Position numbers and translations under genes: made by a program
The notes under the pieces: generated by a model
Database searches by the model: none
The model's input: the letters and a program-made list of their open reading frames with translations, nothing else
What the model was told of the DNA's origin: nothing
Shown here: positions 36,588-45,552 of the stretch, piece by piece
Numbering within the stretch: the first letter of the stretch is position 1
Layout: every line of letters starts with the position of its first letter
Source: Asanoa hainanensis
Lineage (GTDB): Bacteria; Actinomycetota; Actinomycetes; Mycobacteriales; Micromonosporaceae
DNA length: 64,000 nucleotides
Assembly: GCF_900188485.1 (NCBI RefSeq)
Contig: NZ_FZPH01000021.1
Coordinates: 12,211 to 76,210, forward strand
Reading direction: 5' to 3'

Positions 36588-37180
36588 TCCGTCGTGGGCA
36601 CGACCGTTGCTCCCGGGGACCGGGCCGGGCCCGAGGGGGCCCGTCCCTGCCAGGTCCGCGGTCGGAAGGTCCGGAAGCTGAGGGCTGGGCGGCGCCCGGC
36701 CCGAGGGCTACCGCGTGATGGTTGTTCAGGACCGGATCCTCCGACCGTGCCCGACCCGTCACCCCCGGGGACCGGGCCGGGCCCGAGAGGCCCGTCCCCG
36801 CAAGGCCCGCGGTGGGAAACGCGGAAGCTCAGGGGTGGGGCAGGGGACCGCACAACGCCGTCACCCGGACCTGCACGTCGGAGACGACCTCGGCGCCGCC
36901 CGGGGCTACAGCCACCCCCTTCACCGCCCAGGAGAACGACACCCATACGTCACCGACGGGTTGGATGGACGGCATGGCGCTCGATCGGCACCCAGCCCGG
37001 GGCCTACCGCGTGATGGTTGTTCAGGACCGATCCCCCGGCCGTGGGCACGACCGTTACCCCCGCGAACCAGGCCCGGGCCTTGGCGGCCCGTCCGTGCAA
37101 GGTCCGTGGGGCGAACGCTGAAGCTCAGGGTTCGATGGGCGTCCGGCCCGCGGCGTACCGCGTGATGGTTTCCAGGACTG
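36588..37180 (+). repeat. Three degenerate tandem repeats
   Basis: This region between the epimerase and the first PH-like gene is not convincingly coding. It holds three imperfect, same-orientation copies of a 140-150 bp unit: A at about 36588-36746, B at about 36741-37041 (interrupted by roughly 145 bp at 36841-36987) and C at about 37036-37180. Each begins near CGTGGGCACGACCGTT (CGTGCCCGACCCGTC in B), has a GC-rich inverted repeat (GGGAC..GGGCC/GGCCCGTCCC), then GAAGCTCAGGG, and ends with CTACCGCGTGATGGTT. Copy C contains the last roughly 55 bp of the PH-like gene, so A and B look like decayed copies of its 3' end plus terminator. Confidence 0.8.
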
Positions 37181-37709
37181 AGTCCGCCGGACGGTCGCCG
37201 AACGTCAGCGACGCGTGCAGTGGTGTGCCGTAGAAGCGCTGGAGCACGTCGAAGACGTCGACGTTGGGGTAGGACCGGAGGTGGAACTCGCGCGGGTTCC
37301 GTGGCGCGACGCAGATGCGTTTGTCGAGGGCCACCCGCCGCACGTAGATCCGGTCGATCGCGGCCCACGGCACGAAGACGGCGGTGAACTGCGGGCCCAA
37401 CCGGACGAAGCCGCGCACCCGTAGGCTGACCCAGATGCCCTCCGGGTTGATGGCCAGGGTCGGGCCGCGCCGTGCGTTCGTCGCGAGGTAGACGAACAGG
37501 ATCAGCAGGGCGGGCAACGCGGCCAGCGCGACCGGCAGCAGGAGGTAGTCGCCGATCAGCAGGACCTGGAGGCCTCCCACGACCACCATGGCACCGACCC
37601 AGTAGAGGCCGAGCCGCACCAGGTTGAGGCTCAGCTCGAAGGGCTGGCCGGCCGGGATCCGGCGCGGTGCGGCGGTGGGCTGGTCCAACGGGAGTTCGTA
37701 GCCGGCCAT
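37125..37709 (-). CDS. PH-like domain membrane protein 1
   Basis: A 194-aa protein with two adjacent transmembrane segments (about 32-53 and 55-78) after a short cytoplasmic N-terminus, followed by a beta-rich domain like bacterial PH domains: LAINPEGIWVSLRVRGFVRLG, FVPWAAIDRIYVRR, FHLRSYPNVDVFDVLQRFYG and the end SLTFGDRPADSVLETITRYAAG. It is a paralogue of the next minus-strand gene, sharing VPWAAIxRxYV and ASLTFGDRPA. Its 3' end lies inside a repeat unit. Function unknown. Confidence 0.78.
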   Translation of the reverse strand: MAGYELPLDQPTAAPRRIPAGQPFELSLNLVRLGLYWVGAMVVVGGLQVLLIGDYLLLPVALAALPALLILFVYLATNARRGPTLAINPEGIWVSLRVRGFVRLGPQFTAVFVPWAAIDRIYVRRVALDKRICVAPRNPREFHLRSYPNVDVFDVLQRFYGTPLHASLTFGDRPADSVLETITRYAAGRTPIEP

Positions 37710-37784
37710 CGTGTCGCCTCCGATCGGAGATCCATGGACATGGTAGGTCCCGACCGCAATGCGTGGTCTCCCGCGAACCGGCAG

Positions 37785-38318
37785 TCAGTCGATCCGGACC
37801 TGGCCCGCGGAGAATTGCTCGATGGCGGCGAGCACCGCGGGCGCCGGCCGATCGCCGAACGTCAGCGACGCGGTGAGGACGCCGCCCTGGAACAGCGCCG
37901 AGGTCAGCCCGAGGGCGGCACGCGGGTCACGGGGACGCACATGGAACAGGCGCTCGAAACCGCGGCGCGCCACGTACACCCGCTCGATCGCGGCCCAGGG
38001 CAGGAAGACCGCCTGCCTTCGGTTTCGCCGCCGCCGGATCCAGACGCCCGCCGCGTTGACCGCGAGCACCGGCCCCGAGGCCTCCCGATAGACCTGGACG
38101 CCGGCGACGACCGTGAGGACCACGAACAGGACGAAGACCGGCCCGCCGGTGCCACCCTCCGCGAACGTGGCGGCGCCGACCAGGCAGAGGATGAAGAGCA
38201 GGATCGCGGCCGGCGGGAGGATCCGCTTGCGGAGGTCGAGCCGCAGCACGAAGGGCTGGTCGTCTGGGACTCGGTCGGCCGTTTCGACCGGGGGTGGCGG
38301 ATAGGCGGGAGTCGTCAC
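37785..38318 (-). CDS. PH-like domain membrane protein 2
   Basis: A 177-aa paralogue of the protein encoded 75 bp downstream on the same strand. Same layout: a Pro-rich N-terminus (MTTPAYPPPPVE), two hydrophobic spans (about 35-75), a basic RRRRNRRQ strand, then FLPWAAIERVYVARR and ASLTFGDRPAPAVLAAIEQFSAG. The two genes probably arose by tandem duplication and may act together. Divergent from the FakA-like gene. Confidence 0.78.
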   Translation of the reverse strand: MTTPAYPPPPVETADRVPDDQPFVLRLDLRKRILPPAAILLFILCLVGAATFAEGGTGGPVFVLFVVLTVVAGVQVYREASGPVLAVNAAGVWIRRRRNRRQAVFLPWAAIERVYVARRGFERLFHVRPRDPRAALGLTSALFQGGVLTASLTFGDRPAPAVLAAIEQFSAGQVRID

Positions 38319-38433
38319 GCGAGCCTCCGGGGGTAGGCCGATCTTGGCGCCAGGCTAGGACCGTCGCGCCAGACCCGCTGTCCCCCGAGCCGGGATCGAC
38401 GGAGTTGTCAGGCCCAACCGATAGGCTCGGGGC

Positions 38434-40290
38434 GTGTTGGAGAGCCTCGACGCCCCGGCGCTGCGCCGCTGGTGCGGCGGTGCCCTGGCGGCGCTGCGCC
38501 GCCACCAGAGCGAGATCGACGCGCTCAACGTCTACCCGGTGCCCGACGGCGACACGGGCACCAATCTCGTGCTCACGCTGACCTCGGCCAACGAGGCGCT
38601 GGTCTTCGACCCGATCGCCGAAGGCGACCTCACCCCACACGGCCAGGTGTTGCGCCTGATGGCCCGCGGCGCCCTACTCGGCGCCCGAGGCAACTCCGGC
38701 GTGATCATCTCGCAGATCCTGCGCGGCCTGGCCGACGCCACGTCGCCCCTGACCGTGTTCGACGGGCCCGCCCTCGCCCGCGGGCTGCGGGCGGGCGCGG
38801 ACGCGGCCTACGGCGCGGTCGCCGAGCCGGTCGAGGGCACCGTGCTCACGGTCGCCGCGGCCGCCGCCACCGCAGCGGAGCACGCGGCCGCGAGGGCCGG
38901 CGGTGCCACCGGCGACGCCGGCCCATCGGCCGAAACCGCCGCGCCGCCCTCCCGCGCGAACGCCGGCAACGCCGAACCGCCCGCCGAAGGCGGCGCGCCG
39001 CCGGGCGGCGGTCCCGCTGGCGAAGCCGGGTCGTTGGCCGACGTGGCCCGGGCCGCGGCGGCCGCCACCGCCGCGGAGCACGCCGGCGGTGCCGCCGGCG
39101 ACGCCGGACCGTTAGCCGAAGACGGCGCGCCGCAAGGCGGCGATGCCGCTGGCGAAGCTGGGTCGTTAGCCGCGGTGGTGCGGGCCGCGGCGGCGGCCGC
39201 CGCCGAGGCGTTGGCGCTTACGCCCACCCAGTTGCCGGCGCTGGCCCGGGCCGGCGTGGTCGACGCCGGTGGGCGCGGCCTGTGTGTGCTGCTCGACGCT
39301 CTGGCCGAGGTGGTGACCGGCGAGGTGCTGGCCGAGACCCGGCTGTTGCCCGCCCCGCGGGCCAGGCGGCCGCTGGTCGCCGCGCGGGAGAGTGGCTCGG
39401 CCGACTTCGACTACGAGGTGCAGTTCCTGCTCGACGCGCCCGAGCCGGCGGTCGAGAAGCTGCGCGCCCGGCTCGCCGAACTCGGCGACTCGCTGGTCGT
39501 GGTCGGCACCGGCGAGGGCGACGAGTCCACCTGGAACGTGCACGTCCACGTCAACGACGCCGGCGCGGCGATCGAGGCCGGCGTCGAGGCGGGTCGGCCC
39601 CACCGCATCACCGTCACGCGCTTCGCCGACCAGATCGGCGCCGGCGGGCCCGACCGGGCCGCCGTCGTGGTGGCCGCCGGCGAGGGCATCGCGGAGCTGT
39701 TCGCGAGCGAGGGCGCGGCCGTCGTCGGCGCCAACCCGTCCACCCGCGAGCTGCTGGCGGCGATCACCGCCACGGGCGCCGCGCACGTGGTCGTGTTGCC
39801 CAACGACCCCAACACCCAGACCGTCGCCGCCGCCGCGGCCCGGGAGTCCACCGCCGCCGTGCGGGTGGTGCCGACCCGTTCGCCCGTGCAGGCCCTGGCC
39901 GCGCTGGCCGTGCGCGACCCGGCGCGCGAGTTCGACGACGACGTCATCGCGATGGCCGAGGCCGCCGGCGCCTGCCGTTACGCCGAGGTCTGCCACGCGA
40001 GCCGCGACGCGTTGACCGTCGCCGGTCCGTGCCGGCGCGGCGACGTCCTCGCCCTCGTCGAGGGCGAGGTGCACCTGATCGGCGCCGACCTGGCCGAGAC
40101 CTGCCGCGACCTGCTCGACCGGCTGCTCGGCGGCGGCGGCGAGCTGGTCACCCTGATCACCGGGGCCGACGCGCCGGCGGGGCTGGCCGACGGGCTGGTC
40201 ACGCACGCCGCTGTGCACTGGCCGTTCGTCGAGGTGCAGGTCTTCGCCGGCGGGCACCCGCACTATCCGCTGCTGGTGGGTGTCGAATGA
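38434..40290 (+). CDS. DAK2/FakA-like dihydroxyacetone or fatty-acid kinase family protein
   Basis: A 618-aa protein. The N-terminal DhaL/DAK2 domain has the Mg-ATP motif PDGDTGTN (37-44) and GARGNSGVIISQILRG; the C-terminal DegV-like half starts near residue 310 (DFDYEVQFLLD) and runs through VTRFADQIG to the end. Family members include FakA, which phosphorylates fatty acids bound by FakB. The DAK2 domain is interrupted at about residues 147-243 by an Ala/Gly/Pro-rich insertion made of two related segments. The GTG start has only a weak site. It overlaps recG by 4 bp (ATGA), a conserved pair in actinobacteria. Confidence 0.9.
   Translation: MLESLDAPALRRWCGGALAALRRHQSEIDALNVYPVPDGDTGTNLVLTLTSANEALVFDPIAEGDLTPHGQVLRLMARGALLGARGNSGVIISQILRGLADATSPLTVFDGPALARGLRAGADAAYGAVAEPVEGTVLTVAAAAATAAEHAAARAGGATGDAGPSAETAAPPSRANAGNAEPPAEGGAPPGGGPAGEAGSLADVARAAAAATAAEHAGGAAGDAGPLAEDGAPQGGDAAGEAGSLAAVVRAAAAAAAEALALTPTQLPALARAGVVDAGGRGLCVLLDALAEVVTGEVLAETRLLPAPRARRPLVAARESGSADFDYEVQFLLDAPEPAVEKLRARLAELGDSLVVVGTGEGDESTWNVHVHVNDAGAAIEAGVEAGRPHRITVTRFADQIGAGGPDRAAVVVAAGEGIAELFASEGAAVVGANPSTRELLAAITATGAAHVVVLPNDPNTQTVAAAAARESTAAVRVVPTRSPVQALAALAVRDPAREFDDDVIAMAEAAGACRYAEVCHASRDALTVAGPCRRGDVLALVEGEVHLIGADLAETCRDLLDRLLGGGGELVTLITGADAPAGLADGLVTHAAVHWPFVEVQVFAGGHPHYPLLVGVE
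38872..39163 (+). repeat. Duplicated low-complexity insertion in the DAK2 gene
   Basis: Within the DAK2 domain two segments repeat: ATAAEHA..GDAGP.AE..AP.GG..AGEAGSLA.V.RAAAA occurs at about residues 145-209 and again at 211-254. The DNA copies are also similar, so this is a segmental duplication kept in frame. Confidence 0.75.
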
Positions 40291-42467
40291 CCACGCTGGC
40301 GGAGCCGCTCAAGAAGGTGCTCGGCGACAAGACCGCCAAGGCCCTCGACAAGCACCTCGACCTGCGTACCGTCGGCGATCTGGTCTATCACTTCCCCCGC
40401 CGCTACGACGAGCGTGGCGAGCACACCGACATCCGCTCCCTGTCGGTCGGCGAGGACGTCACCGTGCTCGGCCAGGTGCGGCGGGCCACCACCCGGCCGA
40501 TGCGGCAGCGCAGCGGCCGGCTGCTCGAGGTGCTGGTCGAAGACGGCACCGGCGGCCTGCTCACGCTGACCTTCTTCAACCAGGCGTGGCGCGAGCGCGA
40601 CCTGCGGCCGGGCCGGTGGGGGCTGTTCGCCGGCAAGGTCACCGAGTTCCGGGGCAAGCGCCAGCTCAACGGCCCTGACTACGTGCTGCTCGGCGACGAG
40701 GGCGAGGCCTCCGAGGAGATCGAGGAGTTCGCCGGCGCGCTGATCCCGGTCTACCCGGCCGCAGGTGCCGTGCCCACCTGGACCATCGCCCGCTGCGTCC
40801 GGGTGGCGCTCGACACGCTCGCCCCCGTCGACGACCCGCTGCCGGCGACGGTCCGCGCCGGCCGCGGCCTGCTCCCGCTCGACACCGCGTTGCGCGAGAT
40901 CCATCGCCCGGGCTCCCGCGAAGACCTGCACAAGGCCCGCCGCCGGCTCAAGTGGGACGAGGCGTTCGCGGTGCAGCTCACCCTGGTGCGGCGCAAGGTG
41001 CGGGCGACCGCCCTGCCGGCCCGCCCGCGCCCGGCCACGGCCCAGGGCGTGCTGTCCACGTTCGACACCCGGCTGCCGTACGAGCTGACCGAGGGCCAGC
41101 GGCGGGTCGGCGCCGAGATCGCCACCGACCTGGCCACCACCCATCCCATGCACCGGCTGCTCCAGGGCGAGGTCGGCTCCGGCAAGACGGTGTGCGCGCT
41201 GCGGGCGATGCTCCAGGTGGTCGACTCCGGCGGGCAGGCGGCCCTGCTGGCGCCCACCGAGGTGCTCGCCGCGCAGCACCACCGGTCCATCTCCGCCCTG
41301 CTCGGCCCGCTGGGCCGCGCCGGGGAGCTCGACGGCGACCCGGCCGGCACCCAGGTCGCCCTGGTCACCGGGTCGCTCGGTGCGGCGGCCCGGCGCGCGG
41401 CGGCGGCCGAGGTGGCCTCGGGCGCGGCCGGCATCGTGATCGGCACCCACGCCCTGCTCTACGAGAACGTCGAGTTCAACGACCTCGGCCTGGTGGTGGT
41501 CGACGAGCAGCACCGGTTCGGCGTCGAGCAGCGCGACGCGCTGCGCGCCAAGGCCGACCAGCCGCCGCACACGCTGGTGATGACCGCGACGCCGATCCCC
41601 CGCACAGTGGCGATGACGGTCTACGGCGACCTGGAGATCTCGATCCTCGACCAGCTCCCCGGCGGCCGTTCGCCGATCGCCTCCCACGTCGTGCCGGCCG
41701 CCGACAAGCCGGCCTTCCTCGACCGCGCCTGGCGCCGGCTCCGCGAAGAGGTCGACGCCGGCCACCAGGCCTACGTGGTCTGCCCGCGGATCGGCGACGG
41801 CTCGGCCTCCGACGCCGACGAGCCGCCGCCCGACGACGACGGCACCGCCCGCCGGCCACCGCTGGCGGTCACCGAGGTGGCGCCGCTGCTGGCCGAGGGC
41901 CCGCTGCACGGCCTGCGGATCGGCGTGCTGCACGGCCGGCTGCCCGCCGACGAGAAAGACGCGGTCATGCGCAGCTTCGCGGCCGGCGACCTCGACGTGC
42001 TGGTCGCCACCACCGTGGTCGAGGTCGGCGTCGACGTGCCCAACGCCACCGTGATGATCGTGATGGACGCCGACCGGTTCGGCGTCTCCCAGCTCCACCA
42101 GCTCCGCGGCCGGGTCGGACGGGGCTCCGCCGCCGGGCTGTGCCTGCTGGTGACCGAGGCCGTGGAGGGCTCGGCCGCGCGCGAACGGCTCGACGCGGTC
42201 GCCTCGACCACCGACGGCTTCAAGCTGGCCGAGCTCGACCTGGAGCAGCGCCGCGAGGGCGACGTGCTCGGCGCGACCCAGTCGGGCCGCCGCTCCCACC
42301 TGCGGTTGCTCTCGCTACTCAAGGACGAGAAGCTGATCGGCGAGGCCCGGCAGGAGGCCATCGACCTGGTCTCCGCCGACCCGGAGCTGACCGCACACCC
42401 GCTGCTGGCCCAGTCGATCGCGCTGCTCGTCGACGAGGAGCGCGCGGAATACCTCGAGAAGGGCTAG
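40287..42467 (+). CDS. recG: ATP-dependent DNA helicase RecG
   Basis: A 726-aa branch-migration helicase that remodels stalled forks and recombination intermediates. The N-terminal wedge/OB domain includes VGDLVYHFPRRYDER and FFNQAW. The helicase part has Walker A GEVGSGKT, the DEQHRFG box, TATPIPRT and the C-terminal VVEVGVDVPNAT and HQLRGRVGRG motifs. The ATG overlaps the upstream DAK2 gene by 4 bp. Slightly longer than E. coli RecG, because of an acidic insert near DADEPPPDDDG. Confidence 0.96.
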   Translation: MTTLAEPLKKVLGDKTAKALDKHLDLRTVGDLVYHFPRRYDERGEHTDIRSLSVGEDVTVLGQVRRATTRPMRQRSGRLLEVLVEDGTGGLLTLTFFNQAWRERDLRPGRWGLFAGKVTEFRGKRQLNGPDYVLLGDEGEASEEIEEFAGALIPVYPAAGAVPTWTIARCVRVALDTLAPVDDPLPATVRAGRGLLPLDTALREIHRPGSREDLHKARRRLKWDEAFAVQLTLVRRKVRATALPARPRPATAQGVLSTFDTRLPYELTEGQRRVGAEIATDLATTHPMHRLLQGEVGSGKTVCALRAMLQVVDSGGQAALLAPTEVLAAQHHRSISALLGPLGRAGELDGDPAGTQVALVTGSLGAAARRAAAAEVASGAAGIVIGTHALLYENVEFNDLGLVVVDEQHRFGVEQRDALRAKADQPPHTLVMTATPIPRTVAMTVYGDLEISILDQLPGGRSPIASHVVPAADKPAFLDRAWRRLREEVDAGHQAYVVCPRIGDGSASDADEPPPDDDGTARRPPLAVTEVAPLLAEGPLHGLRIGVLHGRLPADEKDAVMRSFAAGDLDVLVATTVVEVGVDVPNATVMIVMDADRFGVSQLHQLRGRVGRGSAAGLCLLVTEAVEGSAARERLDAVASTTDGFKLAELDLEQRREGDVLGATQSGRRSHLRLLSLLKDEKLIGEARQEAIDLVSADPELTAHPLLAQSIALLVDEERAEYLEKG

Positions 42468-42478
42468 CGTCCCCGGGC

Positions 42479-42919
42479 ATGGATGACTGTCTCATCTGTG
42501 CCAAGCATCGGGGTCAGGGTCCGCTGGTCGGTCCGGAGATCTGGCGCGACGACCTCGTCGCCGTCTCGCACGGCACGCTGGGCGAGGGCGGCGCCCTGCT
42601 CGGCTACCTCTTCGTCGAGACGTTGCGGCACGTGGGGTCACTCGACGCCCTGACCGACGTGGAGGCCGCGGCGGTCGGCTCGGCCGCCCGCCGGGCCGCG
42701 ATCGCGATTCGCTCCGAGCTCGACCCCGAGCACGTGTTCTCCGCCGTCATCGGCCGCGGCATCCCGCACTTCCACCAGCACGTCTTCCCGCGCCACCGCG
42801 GCATCCCCGAGGAGACGCCGTGGCACGAGAGCGCATACGCCCCCGAGGCGCCGCGCGGCGACCTGGCGGAGGTGACCGCTCTCGCTGACCGCCTCCGCCG
42901 GTATTTCACCGCCGTCTAA
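42479..42919 (+). CDS. HIT-family protein
   Basis: A 146-aa histidine-triad nucleotide hydrolase. The N-terminal CLIC pair (C4, C7) may bind zinc. The catalytic motif is HFHQHVFP with H97, H99 and H101. The ATG at 42479 is used; there is no strong ribosome site, and it starts 11 bp after recG. Converges on ddl with a 4-bp gap. Substrate probably an adenosine or dinucleotide phosphate. Confidence 0.88.
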   Translation: MDDCLICAKHRGQGPLVGPEIWRDDLVAVSHGTLGEGGALLGYLFVETLRHVGSLDALTDVEAAAVGSAARRAAIAIRSELDPEHVFSAVIGRGIPHFHQHVFPRHRGIPEETPWHESAYAPEAPRGDLAEVTALADRLRRYFTAV

Positions 42920-42923
42920 GAGG

Positions 42924-44027
42924 TCAGTGCAGGCCGCTGCCGCGCCGCAGCGCGGTGCGGATCAACCGGTCCACCAGCTTCGGGTACTCCAGCCCGCTGG
43001 CCGCCCACATCCGCGGGAACATCGAGGTCGCGGTGAAGCCCGGCATGGTGTTGATCTCGTTGAGCAGCACCTCGCCGGCGTCCGTGACGAAGAAGTCCAC
43101 CCGCGCCAGGCCGGCGCAGTCGAGCGCCGCGAAGGTCCGCACCGCGTAGTCGCGCACCTGCTGGGTCAACGGCTCCGGCAGCCCGGCCGGGATGTCGTAC
43201 TCGCACTGCTCGCCCAGGTATTTGGCCTCGAAGTCGTAGAAGTCGTGCCCCGCACCGGTCACCCGGATCTCGGCGAGCACCGACGCCTCCGCGCTGCCGC
43301 CGGCCTCGGCCTCCAGGACGCCGCACTCGATCTCGCGGCCCACGATCGCGGCCTCGACCAGCACCTTGGGGTCGATCTGGCGGGCGGTCGCGACGGCCGC
43401 GTCGAGGTCGGCCCAGTCGGAGACCTTGGTGATGCCGTACGACGAGCCCGCCCGCGACGGCTTGACGAACACCGGCAGCCCGAGCCGCTGCTTGTCGGCC
43501 TCGCTGAGCGAGACACCGGCCCGCAGCACCACGTAGTCGCCGACCGGGATGCCCTCGGCCGCCGCGAGCTTCTTGGTGAACTCCTTGTCCATGGCGGCCG
43601 CGCTGGCGAACACGTTGGCACCCACGTAGGGAATGCCGGCCATCTCCAGCAGACCCTGGATGGTGCCGTCCTCGCCGTAGGCGCCGTGCAGCGCCGGGAA
43701 GACCACGTCGACGTCGCCCAGCGCGCTGAGCCCGGCGGACGGCTCGACCACCATCAGCCCGCGCGAGGTCGGGTCGCCCGGCAGCACGACGGCGGTGCCG
43801 GCGGCGGCGGTGACCTCCGGAAGCCGGGCACCCTCGATCGCGAGGGCGCTGGGATCACCGTCGGTGAGCACCCACTGACCCTCGCGGGTGATCCCGACCG
43901 GAATGACCTCGTACTGGTCGGGGTCCAGCACCCGCAGGATGCTTCCGGCGCTGACCGCCGAAATCGCATGCTCAGTGCTCCGGCCGCCGAAGACGACCGC
44001 GACTCGGATCTTCCTGGGTCTTGTCAC
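42924..44027 (-). CDS. ddl: D-alanine--D-alanine ligase
   Basis: A cytoplasmic ATP-grasp enzyme making the D-Ala-D-Ala end of peptidoglycan precursors. 367 aa from the GTG at 44027, starting [18 protein letters not shown]. Family landmarks: [41 protein letters not shown], and the metal site [25 protein letters not shown]. The frame extends upstream to 44342, but that part overlaps the divergent gene and is not family sequence. Confidence 0.95.
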   Translation of the reverse strand: MTRPRKIRVAVVFGGRSTEHAISAVSAGSILRVLDPDQYEVIPVGITREGQWVLTDGDPSALAIEGARLPEVTAAAGTAVVLPGDPTSRGLMVVEPSAGLSALGDVDVVFPALHGAYGEDGTIQGLLEMAGIPYVGANVFASAAAMDKEFTKKLAAAEGIPVGDYVVLRAGVSLSEADKQRLGLPVFVKPSRAGSSYGITKVSDWADLDAAVATARQIDPKVLVEAAIVGREIECGVLEAEAGGSAEASVLAEIRVTGAGHDFYDFEAKYLGEQCEYDIPAGLPEPLTQQVRDYAVRTFAALDCAGLARVDFFVTDAGEVLLNEINTMPGFTATSMFPRMWAASGLEYPKLVDRLIRTALRRGSGLH

Positions 44028-44130
44028 GGTCAGGACCCTACTCTGCCGTGGCACGCGAGGCGGGCTGGTCCGGCGATCACGCTCCGTGCGCGCCGTTTTC
44101 CAACTGGCACCACGGGGAACACCCGGGCCC

Positions 44131-44445
44131 ATGACGAAATGGGAGTACGCGCTGCTCGTCCGCCGGCGCATGGCGCGGGTCGACGCGGCCGGCTGGGAGG
44201 TCACCTTCCACTGGTACGGGCCGGACGGCTCGATGCTCGACGTCTCACCCTTCGGCGAGACCGCCCTGGCCCACCTCAACCGGGCCGGCGAGCAGGGCTG
44301 GGAGCTGGTCTCGGTGAGCGAGAACCCGAGCCTGGAGGGCACCAGCGAACTGCACCGCTACCACCTCAAACGGACGGCACCGGTGCCCGCACCCCGCGCG
44401 CGGCTCGGCGGCGGCTCGCGCGGGGTGCGCCGCCCGCGGGACTAG
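44131..44445 (+). CDS. DUF4177-like small protein
   Basis: A 104-aa protein. The first strand [13 protein letters not shown] and the segment [21 protein letters not shown] fit the DUF4177 pattern (a short beta-alpha fold of unknown function). The C-terminus is basic and Pro/Gly-rich ([18 protein letters not shown]). No clear ribosome site. It is divergent from ddl and overlaps the 3' end of the converging lyase gene by 4 bp. Confidence 0.75.
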   Translation: MTKWEYALLVRRRMARVDAAGWEVTFHWYGPDGSMLDVSPFGETALAHLNRAGEQGWELVSVSENPSLEGTSELHRYHLKRTAPVPAPRARLGGGSRGVRRPRD

Positions 44446-45551
44446 ACCGCGTCGAGCGCCGCGGTGATGTCGGCGACCAGGTCGGCCGCGTCCTCGATGC
44501 CGCAGGACAGCCGGACGAAGCCCGGCGCGGTGTCGTCACCCCACTGCTCGCGGCGGTCGGCGCTGGTGTGCACCCCGCCGAACGACGTCGCGGCCGCGAC
44601 CAGCCGGGACGCCGCGAGAAAGCGGGCCACCCGGTCGGCCGATCCCAGGTCGAACCCGACGATGCCGGGGATCCGGCGCATCTGCCGGGACGCCACGTCG
44701 TGCGCCGGGTCGCCGGGCCGGCCCGGCCAGCGCAGCGCGGCCACGTCCGCGCGCCCGGCCAGCGCCTCGACCACCGCGGCGGCGTTGGCGGACTGGCGGG
44801 CGAGCCGCAGGTCCAGAGTGAACAGTGAGCGGTGGGCGAGCCAGGCGTCGAACGCGCCCGGGATCGAGCCGGTCGTGTTGCGCCATCCGGTCAGCGCGGA
44901 AAGCAGCTCTGGAGAACGCGTAGCCACATAGCCCAGCAGCAGGTCCGAGTGCCCCGTCAGCGCCTTGGTGCCCGACGCCAGCGAGATGTCCGCACCCAGG
45001 TCGAGCGGGCGCTGGCCCAGCGGGGTCGCGGCGGTGTTGTCGACGGCCAGCAGCGCGCCGGCGGCGTGCGCGCGGTCGGCGACCGCCGCGATGTCGCAGA
45101 CATCCAGTCCGGGGTTGGCCGGCGTCTCCACCAGCACCAGGCGCACGCCGGCGTAGTCCGGGTGCGGGCCGGCCGTCGGCGCGAACACCGCCGTGACACC
45201 GAGCTCCGCGAGCGTCGAGGTGGCGAAGCCGCGCACCGGGTAGTAGCCGTCCGCGGGCAGCACCACCGTGTCGCCGGGACGCAGGATCGACAGCAGCACG
45301 GCGGTCACCGCTGCCTGGCCGCTGGCGAAGGCCAGCGTCGGACCGCCCTCCAGCTCGCCGATCGCCGCCTCCAGCAGCCTGCGGGTGCGGTTGTCCGGCC
45401 GCCCGTAGCCGTTGGGCGACGCGGCCGGTCCGACCGCCGGATCGAGGTGGTACGGGGCCGCGAAGACCGGCCCGGGCAGGAAGGGCTCACCAGGGACCGC
45501 CGGCGGCAGTCCCGCGTGCACGGACCGCGTGCCGTCGCCGTATTCCGTCAA
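44442..45551 (-). CDS. Cystathionine gamma-lyase/synthase family enzyme
   Basis: A PLP-dependent Cys/Met metabolism enzyme of 369 aa. It has GDGTRSVHAG at the start, FASGQAAVTAVLL, VETPANPGLDVCDI, VDNTAATP and the PLP-binding Lys196 in ASGTKALTGHSD. The TTG start at 45551 lies 1 bp after the gpsA stop, with only a weak GAG site, so it is probably coupled to gpsA. Whether it is a gamma-lyase, gamma-synthase or O-acetylhomoserine enzyme cannot be decided from motifs. Confidence 0.9.
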   Translation of the reverse strand: MTEYGDGTRSVHAGLPPAVPGEPFLPGPVFAAPYHLDPAVGPAASPNGYGRPDNRTRRLLEAAIGELEGGPTLAFASGQAAVTAVLLSILRPGDTVVLPADGYYPVRGFATSTLAELGVTAVFAPTAGPHPDYAGVRLVLVETPANPGLDVCDIAAVADRAHAAGALLAVDNTAATPLGQRPLDLGADISLASGTKALTGHSDLLLGYVATRSPELLSALTGWRNTTGSIPGAFDAWLAHRSLFTLDLRLARQSANAAAVVEALAGRADVAALRWPGRPGDPAHDVASRQMRRIPGIVGFDLGSADRVARFLAASRLVAAATSFGGVHTSADRREQWGDDTAPGFVRLSCGIEDAADLVADITAALDAV

Positions 45552-45552
45552 G

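Noticed and set aside
36829-37368. Minus-strand 179-aa open frame in the repeat region
   Set aside because: Most of it is antisense or frame-shifted relative to the PH-like gene and repeats. The C-terminal part looks protein-like (GDVWVSFSWAVKG) but has no start, ribosome site or known family.
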